A stretch of 64,000 bases of DNA from Virgisporangium aliadipatigenens (GTDB taxonomy: Bacteria > Actinomycetota > Actinomycetes > Mycobacteriales > Micromonosporaceae): NCBI RefSeq assembly GCF_016863615.1, contig NZ_BOPF01000014.1, positions 1-64,000 of the forward strand, in the 5' to 3' direction. Position 1 is the first letter of the stretch. Each line of letters begins with the position of its first letter. Under the pieces are notes generated by a model. It did no database searches. It was given only the letters and a program-made list of their open reading frames with translations, and was not told the origin of the DNA. Positions 54,985 to 62,346 of this stretch are shown one piece after another. A program made the position numbers and the translations under genes.

Positions 54985-55896
54985 TCAGGCTTGTGCGACC
55001 GCCGTCGTGGGCGGCGCGAGCCACGTCGGGAGCGGTTCGCGCGCCTCCAGCCATTCCGGGGGAACGTCATGAGCTTCCAGTGCGGCCCCTACGATTCCGC
55101 CGACGACGGCACCCGTGGTGTCCGTGTCCCCGCCGGCGCGCATGCAGGCATCGAGCGCCGCCACGAAGTCGTCCGCGTGCCGCGTGGCGACCCACAGGCA
55201 GAACGGCACGGTGTCCTGGCAGGTGAACCGCGAACCGTTGCCGAGCGCGGCGGCTGCCTCCGACACCGACACCCCGGTCCCGAGCCGGTGCGCGCGCAGC
55301 ACACCCGCCCGCACCTCGCCGGGCGGCAGCGCGGCGGCCACCGCACCGAGCAGATCCTGGGTGCCCCGAACGGCGTGCGCCGTGGCCACCGCCACCGCGA
55401 TCGCGCCGGCCACCGCCTCCGGGTGGGTGTGCGTCACGACGGCGGAGCGCGCCGCCTCGGCGGCCGCACGGGCCGGCATGTCGGCGAAGTACGCCCCGAT
55501 CGGCGGCACCCGAACGGCCGCGCCGTTGCCGCAGGAGCCCTGGCCGCCGTACGCGGCGGCGGCGAGCTTGCGCCAGTTTCCGCCGTCCCGGATGCGGTGC
55601 AGCAGTTGGACCGCCCCGGGGCCGTACCCCCGGAAGGGCTCGCAGCGTTCGGCGAAGTCGATCGCCAACGCGTCCTGGTCGATCCCGTCGTACGCGAACA
55701 GTGATGCCACGACCGAGCACGCCATCTCGGTGTCGTCCGTCCAGGGCCAGGGTGGCGGAGGTGCTGGGTGATTCTGATAGTCGCCGGGCTGGCTACCGGA
55801 TCCGAAGTACAGCGAGCCGTAGGCGTCGCCGATCGACAGGCCGATGAGGGCATGCCAGGCGCGGGCGGAACGAATCTCCCGGCTGGCGTCCAGCAT
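54985..55896 (-). CDS. ADP-ribosylglycohydrolase family protein
   Basis: 303 residues, DraG/ARH type. Metal-binding motifs are PWTDDTEMACS and CMRAGGDTDTTGAVVGGIVGAAL; AAYGGQGSCGNGAAVRVPPIGAYF is the conserved middle loop. These enzymes remove ADP-ribose from proteins or nucleic acids. The start is an ATG with a TAAACT -10 element 6 bases upstream (55903-55908), a leaderless pattern. It lies 93 bases downstream of the endonuclease V gene on the same strand. It may act in signalling or in reversal of an ADP-ribosylating toxin; there is no visible partner. Confidence 0.93.
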   Translation of the reverse strand: MLDASREIRSARAWHALIGLSIGDAYGSLYFGSGSQPGDYQNHPAPPPPWPWTDDTEMACSVVASLFAYDGIDQDALAIDFAERCEPFRGYGPGAVQLLHRIRDGGNWRKLAAAAYGGQGSCGNGAAVRVPPIGAYFADMPARAAAEAARSAVVTHTHPEAVAGAIAVAVATAHAVRGTQDLLGAVAAALPPGEVRAGVLRAHRLGTGVSVSEAAAALGNGSRFTCQDTVPFCLWVATRHADDFVAALDACMRAGGDTDTTGAVVGGIVGAALEAHDVPPEWLEAREPLPTWLAPPTTAVAQA

Positions 55897-55902
55897 TTGA
55901 TC

Positions 55903-55908
55903 AGTTTA
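55903..55908 (-). promoter_or_regulatory. -10 element of a leaderless promoter
   Basis: Minus strand TAAACT, 6 bases, ATG of the ADP-ribosylglycohydrolase. The 55900-55960 stretch is AT-richer than its surroundings. Confidence 0.6.
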
Positions 55909-55989
55909 CCGATAGCTTTTGCGGTATTACCCAGTTAAAGAGTGGAGAATATCTCGCTCAGGGCGAGCTCGCGTTGTGCTATGTGGCTG

Positions 55990-56493
55990 CTAATACACGC
56001 CTCTCCGCGACAGGTGATCGACGCGCTTGAGTGCGTCGGGCATCCGGTGCCGGCCCGCCATGTTCCGCACCAGATCGGCCGCCACCTGGGCATCCATGCC
56101 GGCGGCGGTGACATACAGCGCCCGCGCCGAGTCGCCGCGCAGCACCTCGATCGCGTGCGTCGCGCCGCGGAACGACGTCTTCGCGACGCCGATAATTGGC
56201 ACACCGAACCGCTCATGCGCATGGGCCCCGAGACCCGGCCGCCCCTGCGGATCCAACGTCACGTAGCCGTCGATCACCAGCAGTTCCACCGGGTCGGCGA
56301 CCGCCAGCACGGCCTCGAGGGCCGGCAGTTCCCGTTCGAAGAAGGCGCCGGGCTGGTAAGGCGCCACCTCCTCGAGCCGAACGACGTGCTCGGCGAGCGG
56401 ATCGGCGAAGCCGGGATCGCCCGCCACGACGAGCGCCGCGGTCGCCCCACCGGCCTCGGGGTAGTACACATCGACCGCTCCCGTGCGTGTCAC
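55990..56493 (-). CDS. nfi: Endonuclease V-like protein (short)
   Basis: 167 residues, shorter than the usual ~220. The fold is recognisable: TGAVDVYYPEAGGATAALVV carries the first catalytic Asp, YQPGAFFERELPALEAVLA carries the Glu, LLVIDGYVTLDPQGRPGLGAH carries the next Asp, and VPIIGVAKTSFRG the conserved Lys. Endonuclease V cuts DNA or RNA near deaminated adenine (inosine). The N-terminal pre-domain of longer members is missing. Start is a GTG with TAGCCT 6 bases upstream (56500-56505). Confidence 0.85.
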   Translation of the reverse strand: MTRTGAVDVYYPEAGGATAALVVAGDPGFADPLAEHVVRLEEVAPYQPGAFFERELPALEAVLAVADPVELLVIDGYVTLDPQGRPGLGAHAHERFGVPIIGVAKTSFRGATHAIEVLRGDSARALYVTAAGMDAQVAADLVRNMAGRHRMPDALKRVDHLSRRGVY

Positions 56494-56499
56494 GCCGGC

Positions 56500-56505
56500 A
56501 GGCTA
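56500..56505 (-). promoter_or_regulatory. -10 element of a leaderless promoter
   Basis: Minus strand TAGCCT, 6 bases, GTG of the endonuclease V gene. Confidence 0.55.
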
Positions 56506-56549
56506 CCGACCATCTGCCGCAACCACCCTCCGCTGCACCTTCGAGTGCG

Positions 56550-56555
56550 GATAAT
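56550..56555 (+). promoter_or_regulatory. -10 element of the response regulator gene
   Basis: GATAAT lies 8 bases upstream of the ATG at 56564; a leaderless or near-leaderless start is likely. Confidence 0.5.
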
Positions 56556-56563
56556 TCGGACCT

Positions 56564-56941
56564 ATGACGCACCCCTCGATCCTCGTGGTCGACGACGAGC
56601 CCGACCTACGCACGCTCATGGACCGGATCCTCAAACGGCGCGGCTACGACGTGCGCACGGCCGCCGGCGTCGAGGAGGCGCGGGCGGCTCTCGACGCCTA
56701 CGCCGAGCCGCCGGACCTGGTGATCACCGATATCAGCATGCCCGACGGCCGCGGCCTCGACCTGGCCGAGGAGGTGCACAAGCGATACGCCGGCGAGGTC
56801 GACGTCATCTTCGTCTCCGGTTACAACCGGGACCGGGCGGTGGCCGAGGGGCTGATCCACGCGGACAGCAACCTGCTGGAGAAGCCGTTCAATCCGAGCC
56901 AGCTCGCCGAGACAGTAGAAGCCGCACTGAGAGTGCATTAG
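56564..56941 (+). CDS. Stand-alone response regulator receiver (CheY-like)
   Basis: 125 residues, a single receiver domain. Acidic pocket VVDDEPD, phosphorylated Asp56 in DLVITDISMPDGRGLDLAEEV, and the late Lys in NLLEKPFNPSQLAETV. No output domain, so it works through protein contacts. Just past it come a hydrolase gene and a minus-strand hybrid histidine kinase that may be its partner. Confidence 0.95.
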   Translation: MTHPSILVVDDEPDLRTLMDRILKRRGYDVRTAAGVEEARAALDAYAEPPDLVITDISMPDGRGLDLAEEVHKRYAGEVDVIFVSGYNRDRAVAEGLIHADSNLLEKPFNPSQLAETVEAALRVH

Positions 56942-56950
56942 CCTCCGGGC

Positions 56951-57982
56951 ATGTCGAGCGAGACCACGCCGGACGTACTGGGTGCGCCGTACGTGCGGCG
57001 GGACATCACCCTTCCCGACGACGCGGAGGGGCCGGTCGTGGCGACCCTGGTCTCCCGCCGCGCCGAACACCCCACCGACGCCGCCGTGCTGTACGTGCAC
57101 GGCTGGGTCGACTACTTCTTCCAGACCCACCTCGCCGACTTCTTCGTCGAGGCGGGTATCGACTTCTACGCCCTCGACCTGCGCAAGTACGGGCGCAGCC
57201 TGCGCGAGCACCAGACCCCCAACCACTGCCTCGACATGACCGACTACTACCCCGAACTGGACGAGGCGGTCCGGATCATCCGCGAGGAGGACGGGCACGA
57301 CCGCCTCCTGATCAACGGGCACTCCACCGGCGGCCTCCTCGCCGCCCTGTGGGGACACGACCGCCGCGCCGACGGCGTGTACGACGCGATGATCCTCAAC
57401 AGCCCGTTCTTCGACTTCCCCGCCGAGGGCGTCACCAAGAACGTCGTCCTGCCCGCGGCCGCCGCGCTCGGCGCCCGCCGCCCCCTGGCCGCGCTCAACG
57501 TGCCGGCGAACCTCGTCTACGGCCACTCGATCCACAAGGACCACCACGGCGAGTGGGACTACGACGTGGCCTGGAAGCCGATCAAGCCGTTCCCGCTCTT
57601 CGCCGGCTGGGTGCGGGCGATCCTGGCCGGACACAAGCGGGTTCACAGCGGCCTCGACATCACGGCCCCGGTGCTGGTGGGCTGCTCGACGGCGAGCTAC
57701 AAGCGGGCCCGCTGGGACGCCGCGGCCACCACCTCCGACTCGGTGCTGCGCGTCGACCACATCGCCCGCTGGACGCCGGCCGTCGGCCGCAACGTCTCCC
57801 TCGTGCGGATCGACAAGGGCCTGCACGACCTCGTGCTCTCCCCGCCACCCGTGCGGGCGGCGTTCTTCGACGCGATGCGCACCTGGATGGGTGCCTACTT
57901 CCCCACGGGGTCTACGCGTCGAGGACTTCCCGCACGGCCGTCAGCAGAACTTCTTCAGAAAACGGCTTCTCCACCAGCGTGA
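56951..57982 (+). CDS. Alpha/beta hydrolase (serine aminopeptidase/lysophospholipase type)
   Basis: 343 residues. Begins with a short N-terminal part, then VLYVHGWVDYFFQTHLADFFVEAGIDFYALDLRKYGRSLREHQTPNHC, and the nucleophile elbow RLLINGHSTGGLLAALWGHD with Ser about residue 122. The catalytic His is likely in GLHDLVLSPP. No signal peptide. Substrate unknown. It starts 9 bases after the response regulator stop, so they share a transcript. The last 71 bases overlap the end of the convergent histidine kinase. Confidence 0.9.
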   Translation: MSSETTPDVLGAPYVRRDITLPDDAEGPVVATLVSRRAEHPTDAAVLYVHGWVDYFFQTHLADFFVEAGIDFYALDLRKYGRSLREHQTPNHCLDMTDYYPELDEAVRIIREEDGHDRLLINGHSTGGLLAALWGHDRRADGVYDAMILNSPFFDFPAEGVTKNVVLPAAAALGARRPLAALNVPANLVYGHSIHKDHHGEWDYDVAWKPIKPFPLFAGWVRAILAGHKRVHSGLDITAPVLVGCSTASYKRARWDAAATTSDSVLRVDHIARWTPAVGRNVSLVRIDKGLHDLVLSPPPVRAAFFDAMRTWMGAYFPTGSTRRGLPARPSAELLQKTASPPA

Positions 57983-59912
57983 CGCCGGACTCCAGGGTGC
58001 CCGTGCCGGCCAGCACCGGCCGGGCGTACCCGGACATGTACAGCACCCGCGTCTGCGGCCGCGCCTTGTGCACCGCCTCCGCCACGTCCTTGCCGAGCAC
58101 CTGCGGCATCACCACGTCGGTGAGCAGCAGGTGCAGCGGCCCCTCCCGGGTGCGGGCGATCTTGATCGCGTCCATGCCGTCGTTCGCCAGGATCACCTCG
58201 TAGCCGTTGCGGTCGAGGATGCGCCGGGTCACCTCGCGGATCGCCGGTTCGTCCTCGCAGACCAGGATCGTCTCGCCGCCGCCCTTGCGGCTCTTCTTCA
58301 GCTGCGGGGCGGGCGCGGGGAGTTCTTCTTCCGTGGCGGGCAGCAGCAGCGTGAAACAGGTGCCGACGCCCAGCTCCGACTCGATCCGCACGTCGCCGCC
58401 GGCCTCCGTGACGATGCCGTACACCGTGGCCAGCCCCAGGCCGGTGCCCTCGCCCTTCGGCTTCGTCGTGAAGAACGGTTCGAACGCGCGCGCCATCACG
58501 TCCTCCGGCATGCCGCGCCCGCTGTCGGCCACCTTCACCGTCACGTAACGGCCGGGCTTGAGGTTGCCGTCCTTCTCGTGGATCTCCAGGTTGTCGGTGC
58601 TCATCGTGACCGTCCCGCCGCCCGGCATCGCGTCGCGGGCGTTCACCGCGAGGTTGACCAGGACCTGTTCGAGCTGGGCCGGGTCCGCGTGCACGGGCCA
58701 CAGTTCGCCGCTGAGGCGTCGTCCCAGTTCCACGTGTTCGCCGAGGGAACGCCCGAGCATGCGGTGCACGTCGCCGATCACGTCGTTGACCGAGATGACC
58801 CGCGGACGGGCCACCTCGCGGCGGCCGAACGCCAGCAGTTGGTGGGTCAGCGCGATCCCACGATCGGCCGCGCGCTGGATCTGCGCCACGTCGCCGATCA
58901 CCGGGGCCCAGCGCTCCCGGTCCTGTTCACCCGCGGCCTCGAGCTCCTCCGCGACGAACGCCGCGTAGTTGACGATCACCGCCAGCAGGTTGTTGAAGTC
59001 GTGCGCCACCCCGCCGGCCAACTGGCCCAGGCTCTCCAGCCGCTGCGTCTGCTGCAGCCGCCTGGCCAGGCGTTCCTCCTCGGCGAGGGCCTTGAGGCGG
59101 TCGTGCTCGGCCTGCACGGCGAGGCGCTCCGAGGCGTCCCGGATGGCGGCCGTGATGAGCCGCCCGCCCTCGGTGTCGACCGCGCTCAGGCTGATGTCGG
59201 CCGGGAACCGGCTGCCGTCGCGCCGCTGCCCCTCCAGCTGCTGGCCGACGGTGCCCATCGGCCGGCTCACCGGATGCTGGATGTACCCGCGCCGGTGGCC
59301 GACGTGCCGCCCGCGCTGTTCGTCCGGGACCAGGGTCTCCACGTGGCGCCCGATCAGCTCGTTGCGCGCATACCCGAACAGCCGCTCGGTCTGGGCGTTC
59401 GCCAGCACGATCCGCCCGTCGGCGTCCACCGCGACGATCGCGTCCGGGGCGGCCTCGAGCAGCCCGAAGTACTTCGCCTCGGCGAGCTGCTCGGCGCTCA
59501 CCACGCGGGACAGCGAGGCCGCGCCGACGACGACCCCGGCCCCGTCGCGCACCGGCCACGCCGTGATCGAGACCGTCACCAGCGAACCGTCGCTGCGGTA
59601 GCGCTGCGTGCGATAACGCTCCACCGGGCTGCCCACGGCGATCGACGAGAGGATCCGCGCCTCCTCGTCGCGGCGCTCCAGCGGGAAGAGCAGGCCCGCG
59701 TGCCGGCCGATCACCTCTTCCGGCCCCCAGCCGTAGACGCGCTCCGCGCCGGCGTTCCAGTCGGTGATGATGCCGTCGAGGGTCTTGCCGATGATCGCCT
59801 CGTGCGCGGAGCGCACCATCGCCGCGAGACGGGCGTCAGCGGCGTTCTGGCCGACGACGTGGTCGGGCTCGCCGCGTTCCGGCAGGATGGGGTCGTCGGG
59901 CGGCCGCGCCAT
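57912..59912 (-). CDS. Hybrid sensor histidine kinase (PAS-PAS-HK-REC)
   Basis: 666 residues, cytoplasmic with no membrane segments. Two PAS domains (about 27-135 and 145-260), a HisKA helix with phosphoacceptor His304 in GGVAHDFNNLL, an ATPase with N-box NLAVNARDAMPGGG, G1 VADSGRGMPEDV and GEGTGLGLATVYGIV, and a C-terminal receiver (545-663) with Asp599. The start is an ATG with TACCGT 7 bases upstream (59920-59925). It may hand phosphate to the stand-alone regulator at 56.6 kb; this is inference. Confidence 0.95.
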   Translation of the reverse strand: MARPPDDPILPERGEPDHVVGQNAADARLAAMVRSAHEAIIGKTLDGIITDWNAGAERVYGWGPEEVIGRHAGLLFPLERRDEEARILSSIAVGSPVERYRTQRYRSDGSLVTVSITAWPVRDGAGVVVGAASLSRVVSAEQLAEAKYFGLLEAAPDAIVAVDADGRIVLANAQTERLFGYARNELIGRHVETLVPDEQRGRHVGHRRGYIQHPVSRPMGTVGQQLEGQRRDGSRFPADISLSAVDTEGGRLITAAIRDASERLAVQAEHDRLKALAEEERLARRLQQTQRLESLGQLAGGVAHDFNNLLAVIVNYAAFVAEELEAAGEQDRERWAPVIGDVAQIQRAADRGIALTHQLLAFGRREVARPRVISVNDVIGDVHRMLGRSLGEHVELGRRLSGELWPVHADPAQLEQVLVNLAVNARDAMPGGGTVTMSTDNLEIHEKDGNLKPGRYVTVKVADSGRGMPEDVMARAFEPFFTTKPKGEGTGLGLATVYGIVTEAGGDVRIESELGVGTCFTLLLPATEEELPAPAPQLKKSRKGGGETILVCEDEPAIREVTRRILDRNGYEVILANDGMDAIKIARTREGPLHLLLTDVVMPQVLGKDVAEAVHKARPQTRVLYMSGYARPVLAGTGTLESGVTLVEKPFSEEVLLTAVREVLDA

Positions 59913-59919
59913 CTACCTA

Positions 59920-59925
59920 ACGGTA
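59920..59925 (-). promoter_or_regulatory. -10 element of a leaderless promoter
   Basis: Minus strand TACCGT, 7 bases, ATG of the hybrid histidine kinase. Confidence 0.55.
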
Positions 59926-59992
59926 GTGGGACGAAAGCGAGAAGTAGTCACGTTCCCGGGAAGAGCCCCGGTTCCGGACGGATGGGGTGCAC

Positions 59993-60526
59993 ATGGGGAT
60001 CGGATGGGGCCGCTGGATCCCGGTGGTGGCGGTCGCCGTCGTCTGCGTCCCTGTCGCGCTCGTCTTTGTGGCCCTACGTGCCCGGCGGAACGGCTGGAAG
60101 TACTCGCTGGCCGAATCCGCCGTCGTCCTCGGCCCGATTCCCTGGGTGTGGATGATCCTCACCCCGCTGCACCAGCCGCGCGAGTTCCTGTGGAACCCGA
60201 TCGACGAGGCCGTGACGGGGGTCGGCGAACGGCCGGTCTTCTTCACCGTGCAGATGCTGGCCAACCTGCTGCCGTTCGCGACGCTGGGTGCCGGGCTGCC
60301 GGTGCGCTGGCCGGTGCCGCTGTGGGCGGTCGGCACGTTCGCGGCGCTCTTCTCGGCGACGCTGGAGTTCCTCCAGTACGCGCTCTACCTGGGGCGCACC
60401 GCATCCGTGGCCGACGTACTGCTGAACACCTCGGGCGCGATCCTCGCCGCCCTGCTGACCCGCCCCTGGTGGCGGACACGGGCGGGCGCGCCCACACCCG
60501 CTGCCGGTACGGTGGGGCCGCGATGA
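59993..60526 (+). CDS. VanZ-like membrane protein
   Basis: 177 residues, four predicted membrane helices: IPVVAVAVVCVPVALVFVALRA, AVVLGPIPWVWMILTPL, QMLANLLPFATLGAGLPV and LWAVGTFAALFSATLEFLQYAL. NLLPFATLG and LEFLQYALYLGRTASVADVLLNTSGAILAA match the VanZ family pattern (N-x-x-x-F-x-P-x-G and E-x-x-Q). Family role is unclear beyond teicoplanin resistance in one example. It overlaps the Hsp90-like gene by 4 bases (ATGA). Confidence 0.85.
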   Translation: MGIGWGRWIPVVAVAVVCVPVALVFVALRARRNGWKYSLAESAVVLGPIPWVWMILTPLHQPREFLWNPIDEAVTGVGERPVFFTVQMLANLLPFATLGAGLPVRWPVPLWAVGTFAALFSATLEFLQYALYLGRTASVADVLLNTSGAILAALLTRPWWRTRAGAPTPAAGTVGPR

Positions 60527-62346
60527 CCAAGGACAGCACCGTGCCCCACGACAGGGATGTCACCCCCGACCCGAGCCGCACGTTCCAGGTGGACCTGCGC
60601 GGCTTGGTGGACCTGCTCAGCCGCCACCTCTACGCCAGCCCCCGGGTCTACGTCCGCGAGCTGCTGCAGAACGCCGCCGACGCGATCACCGCCCGGCGGG
60701 AGATCGACCCCGGGGCGCCGGCCCGCGTCCTGATCGACCCCGACCCGGACACCGGTGGGCTGAAGGTGCACGACACCGGCATCGGCCTCACCGAGAAGCA
60801 GGTGCACGAGCTGCTCGCCACGATCGGGCGCAGCTCCAAGCGGGACGAACTGGGCTTCGCCCGGCACGAGTTCCTCGGCCAGTTCGGCATCGGCCTGCTC
60901 TCCTGCTTCCTGGTGGCCGACGAGATCCGGGTCGAGACGCGCCATGCCGACGAGCCCACCGTTTTGTGGACCGGCTACTCCGACGGTCGCTACTCGGTGT
61001 CGCTGGCCGATTACGCCAGAGCGGAGTCGGGCACCACGGTCACCCTCGTGCCGCGCCGGGACGCCGAGGCGTGGCTGACGCCCGCGAAGGTCGCCGAACT
61101 CGCCCGGTTCTACGGGTCGCTGCTGCCGATCGAGGTGCGCGTCGGACCCACCAGGGTCACCGACGACGCGCCGCCGTGGCAGCAGGCCGACCGGCGCGAG
61201 GCGCTGATCGCGTACTGCCGGGAGACGTTCGACTTCACGCCGTTCGACGTCGTCGAGCTGGACGTGCCGGCCGCCGGCATCCGCGGGGCGGCGTTCATCC
61301 TGCCGCAGCCGGCCAATCCGGCCGCGCGCGCCGGACACCGGGTCTACCTCAAGCGGATGCTGCTCTCCGAAGGGGTCGAGAAGCTGCTGCCCGAGTGGGC
61401 GTTCTTCGCGCGGTGCGTGGTCGACACCGCCGAGCTGCACCCCACCGCCAGCCGCGAGGCGCTGTACGAGGACACCCAGCTCGACGAGGCGCGCAGCGCG
61501 CTCGGTGCGCAGCTGCGCGCCTGGCTGGTCCGGCTGGCCTCGGTCGACCCGAGCCGGCTCGCCGAGTTCCTCGGCATCCATCACCTCGGCGTGAAGGCGC
61601 TCGCCCTGCACGACGACGAGATGCTGCGCCTGGTCGAGCAGTGGTGGCCGATGGAGACCAACACCGGGCGGATGACCCTCGCCGAGTTCCGCGAACGCCA
61701 CGGGCTCCTGCGCTACGCGGCCACGCTTGACGAGTTCCGGCAGCTGTCGGCCGTCGCGGCGGCCCAGGGCGTACCGGTGATCAACGGCGGGTACACGTTC
61801 GACGCGGAGATCATCCAGCGCATCCCGACGCTCGACCGGATGGCGATCATCGAGCAGCTGGTGCCGACCGATCTCGCCACCCGGTTCGACGCCGTCGACC
61901 CGCACATCGAGCTGTCGCTGCGGGACTTCCTCAGCGCCGCACAGCGCGCCGTGGACCCGCAGGGGTGCCAGGTCGTGCTGCGGGCGTTCGACCCGCCGAC
62001 GCTGCCCGCGATGTACCTGATCGACCGCGACATCGCGTTCGCCGACAACCTCAGGGAGACCCGCGAGAAGGCCGACGACCTCTGGGCGGGCGTCCTGGAC
62101 GCGCTCGCGGCGACGGTGACCGACGACCGCCCGCAGCTCGTGCTCAACCACCGCAACCCGCTCGTGCGCCGGATGACCACGGTCAGCGACCCGCACCTGG
62201 TGGCCCTCGCCGTCCAGGCGCTGTACGGCCAGGCCCTCCTGCTCGGCCACCACCCCCTGCGTCCCGCGGACTCCGCGCTGCTCAACGGTTCCTTCCTGGG
62301 CCTGCTCGAGCGGGCCGTCCCCGACGGGAAAGACGACCCGAAATGA
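60523..62346 (+). CDS. Hsp90-family (HtpG-like) chaperone
   Basis: 607 residues. GHKL ATPase N-domain: RELLQNAADAITARREIDPG, HDTGIGLTEKQVHELLATIGRSS, the lid FLGQFGIGLLSCFLVADEIRVETRH. Middle domain: AELHPTASREALYEDTQ with the catalytic Arg of the SRE motif, and HLGVKALALHDDEMLRLV. It diverges from canonical HtpG, which has a longer C-terminal dimerisation domain; here the end is short and ends EDERKD-like KDDPK. The 4-base overlaps with a VanZ gene before and a TPR gene after (ATGA both times) tie the three together. Confidence 0.9.
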   Translation: MTKDSTVPHDRDVTPDPSRTFQVDLRGLVDLLSRHLYASPRVYVRELLQNAADAITARREIDPGAPARVLIDPDPDTGGLKVHDTGIGLTEKQVHELLATIGRSSKRDELGFARHEFLGQFGIGLLSCFLVADEIRVETRHADEPTVLWTGYSDGRYSVSLADYARAESGTTVTLVPRRDAEAWLTPAKVAELARFYGSLLPIEVRVGPTRVTDDAPPWQQADRREALIAYCRETFDFTPFDVVELDVPAAGIRGAAFILPQPANPAARAGHRVYLKRMLLSEGVEKLLPEWAFFARCVVDTAELHPTASREALYEDTQLDEARSALGAQLRAWLVRLASVDPSRLAEFLGIHHLGVKALALHDDEMLRLVEQWWPMETNTGRMTLAEFRERHGLLRYAATLDEFRQLSAVAAAQGVPVINGGYTFDAEIIQRIPTLDRMAIIEQLVPTDLATRFDAVDPHIELSLRDFLSAAQRAVDPQGCQVVLRAFDPPTLPAMYLIDRDIAFADNLRETREKADDLWAGVLDALAATVTDDRPQLVLNHRNPLVRRMTTVSDPHLVALAVQALYGQALLLGHHPLRPADSALLNGSFLGLLERAVPDGKDDPK

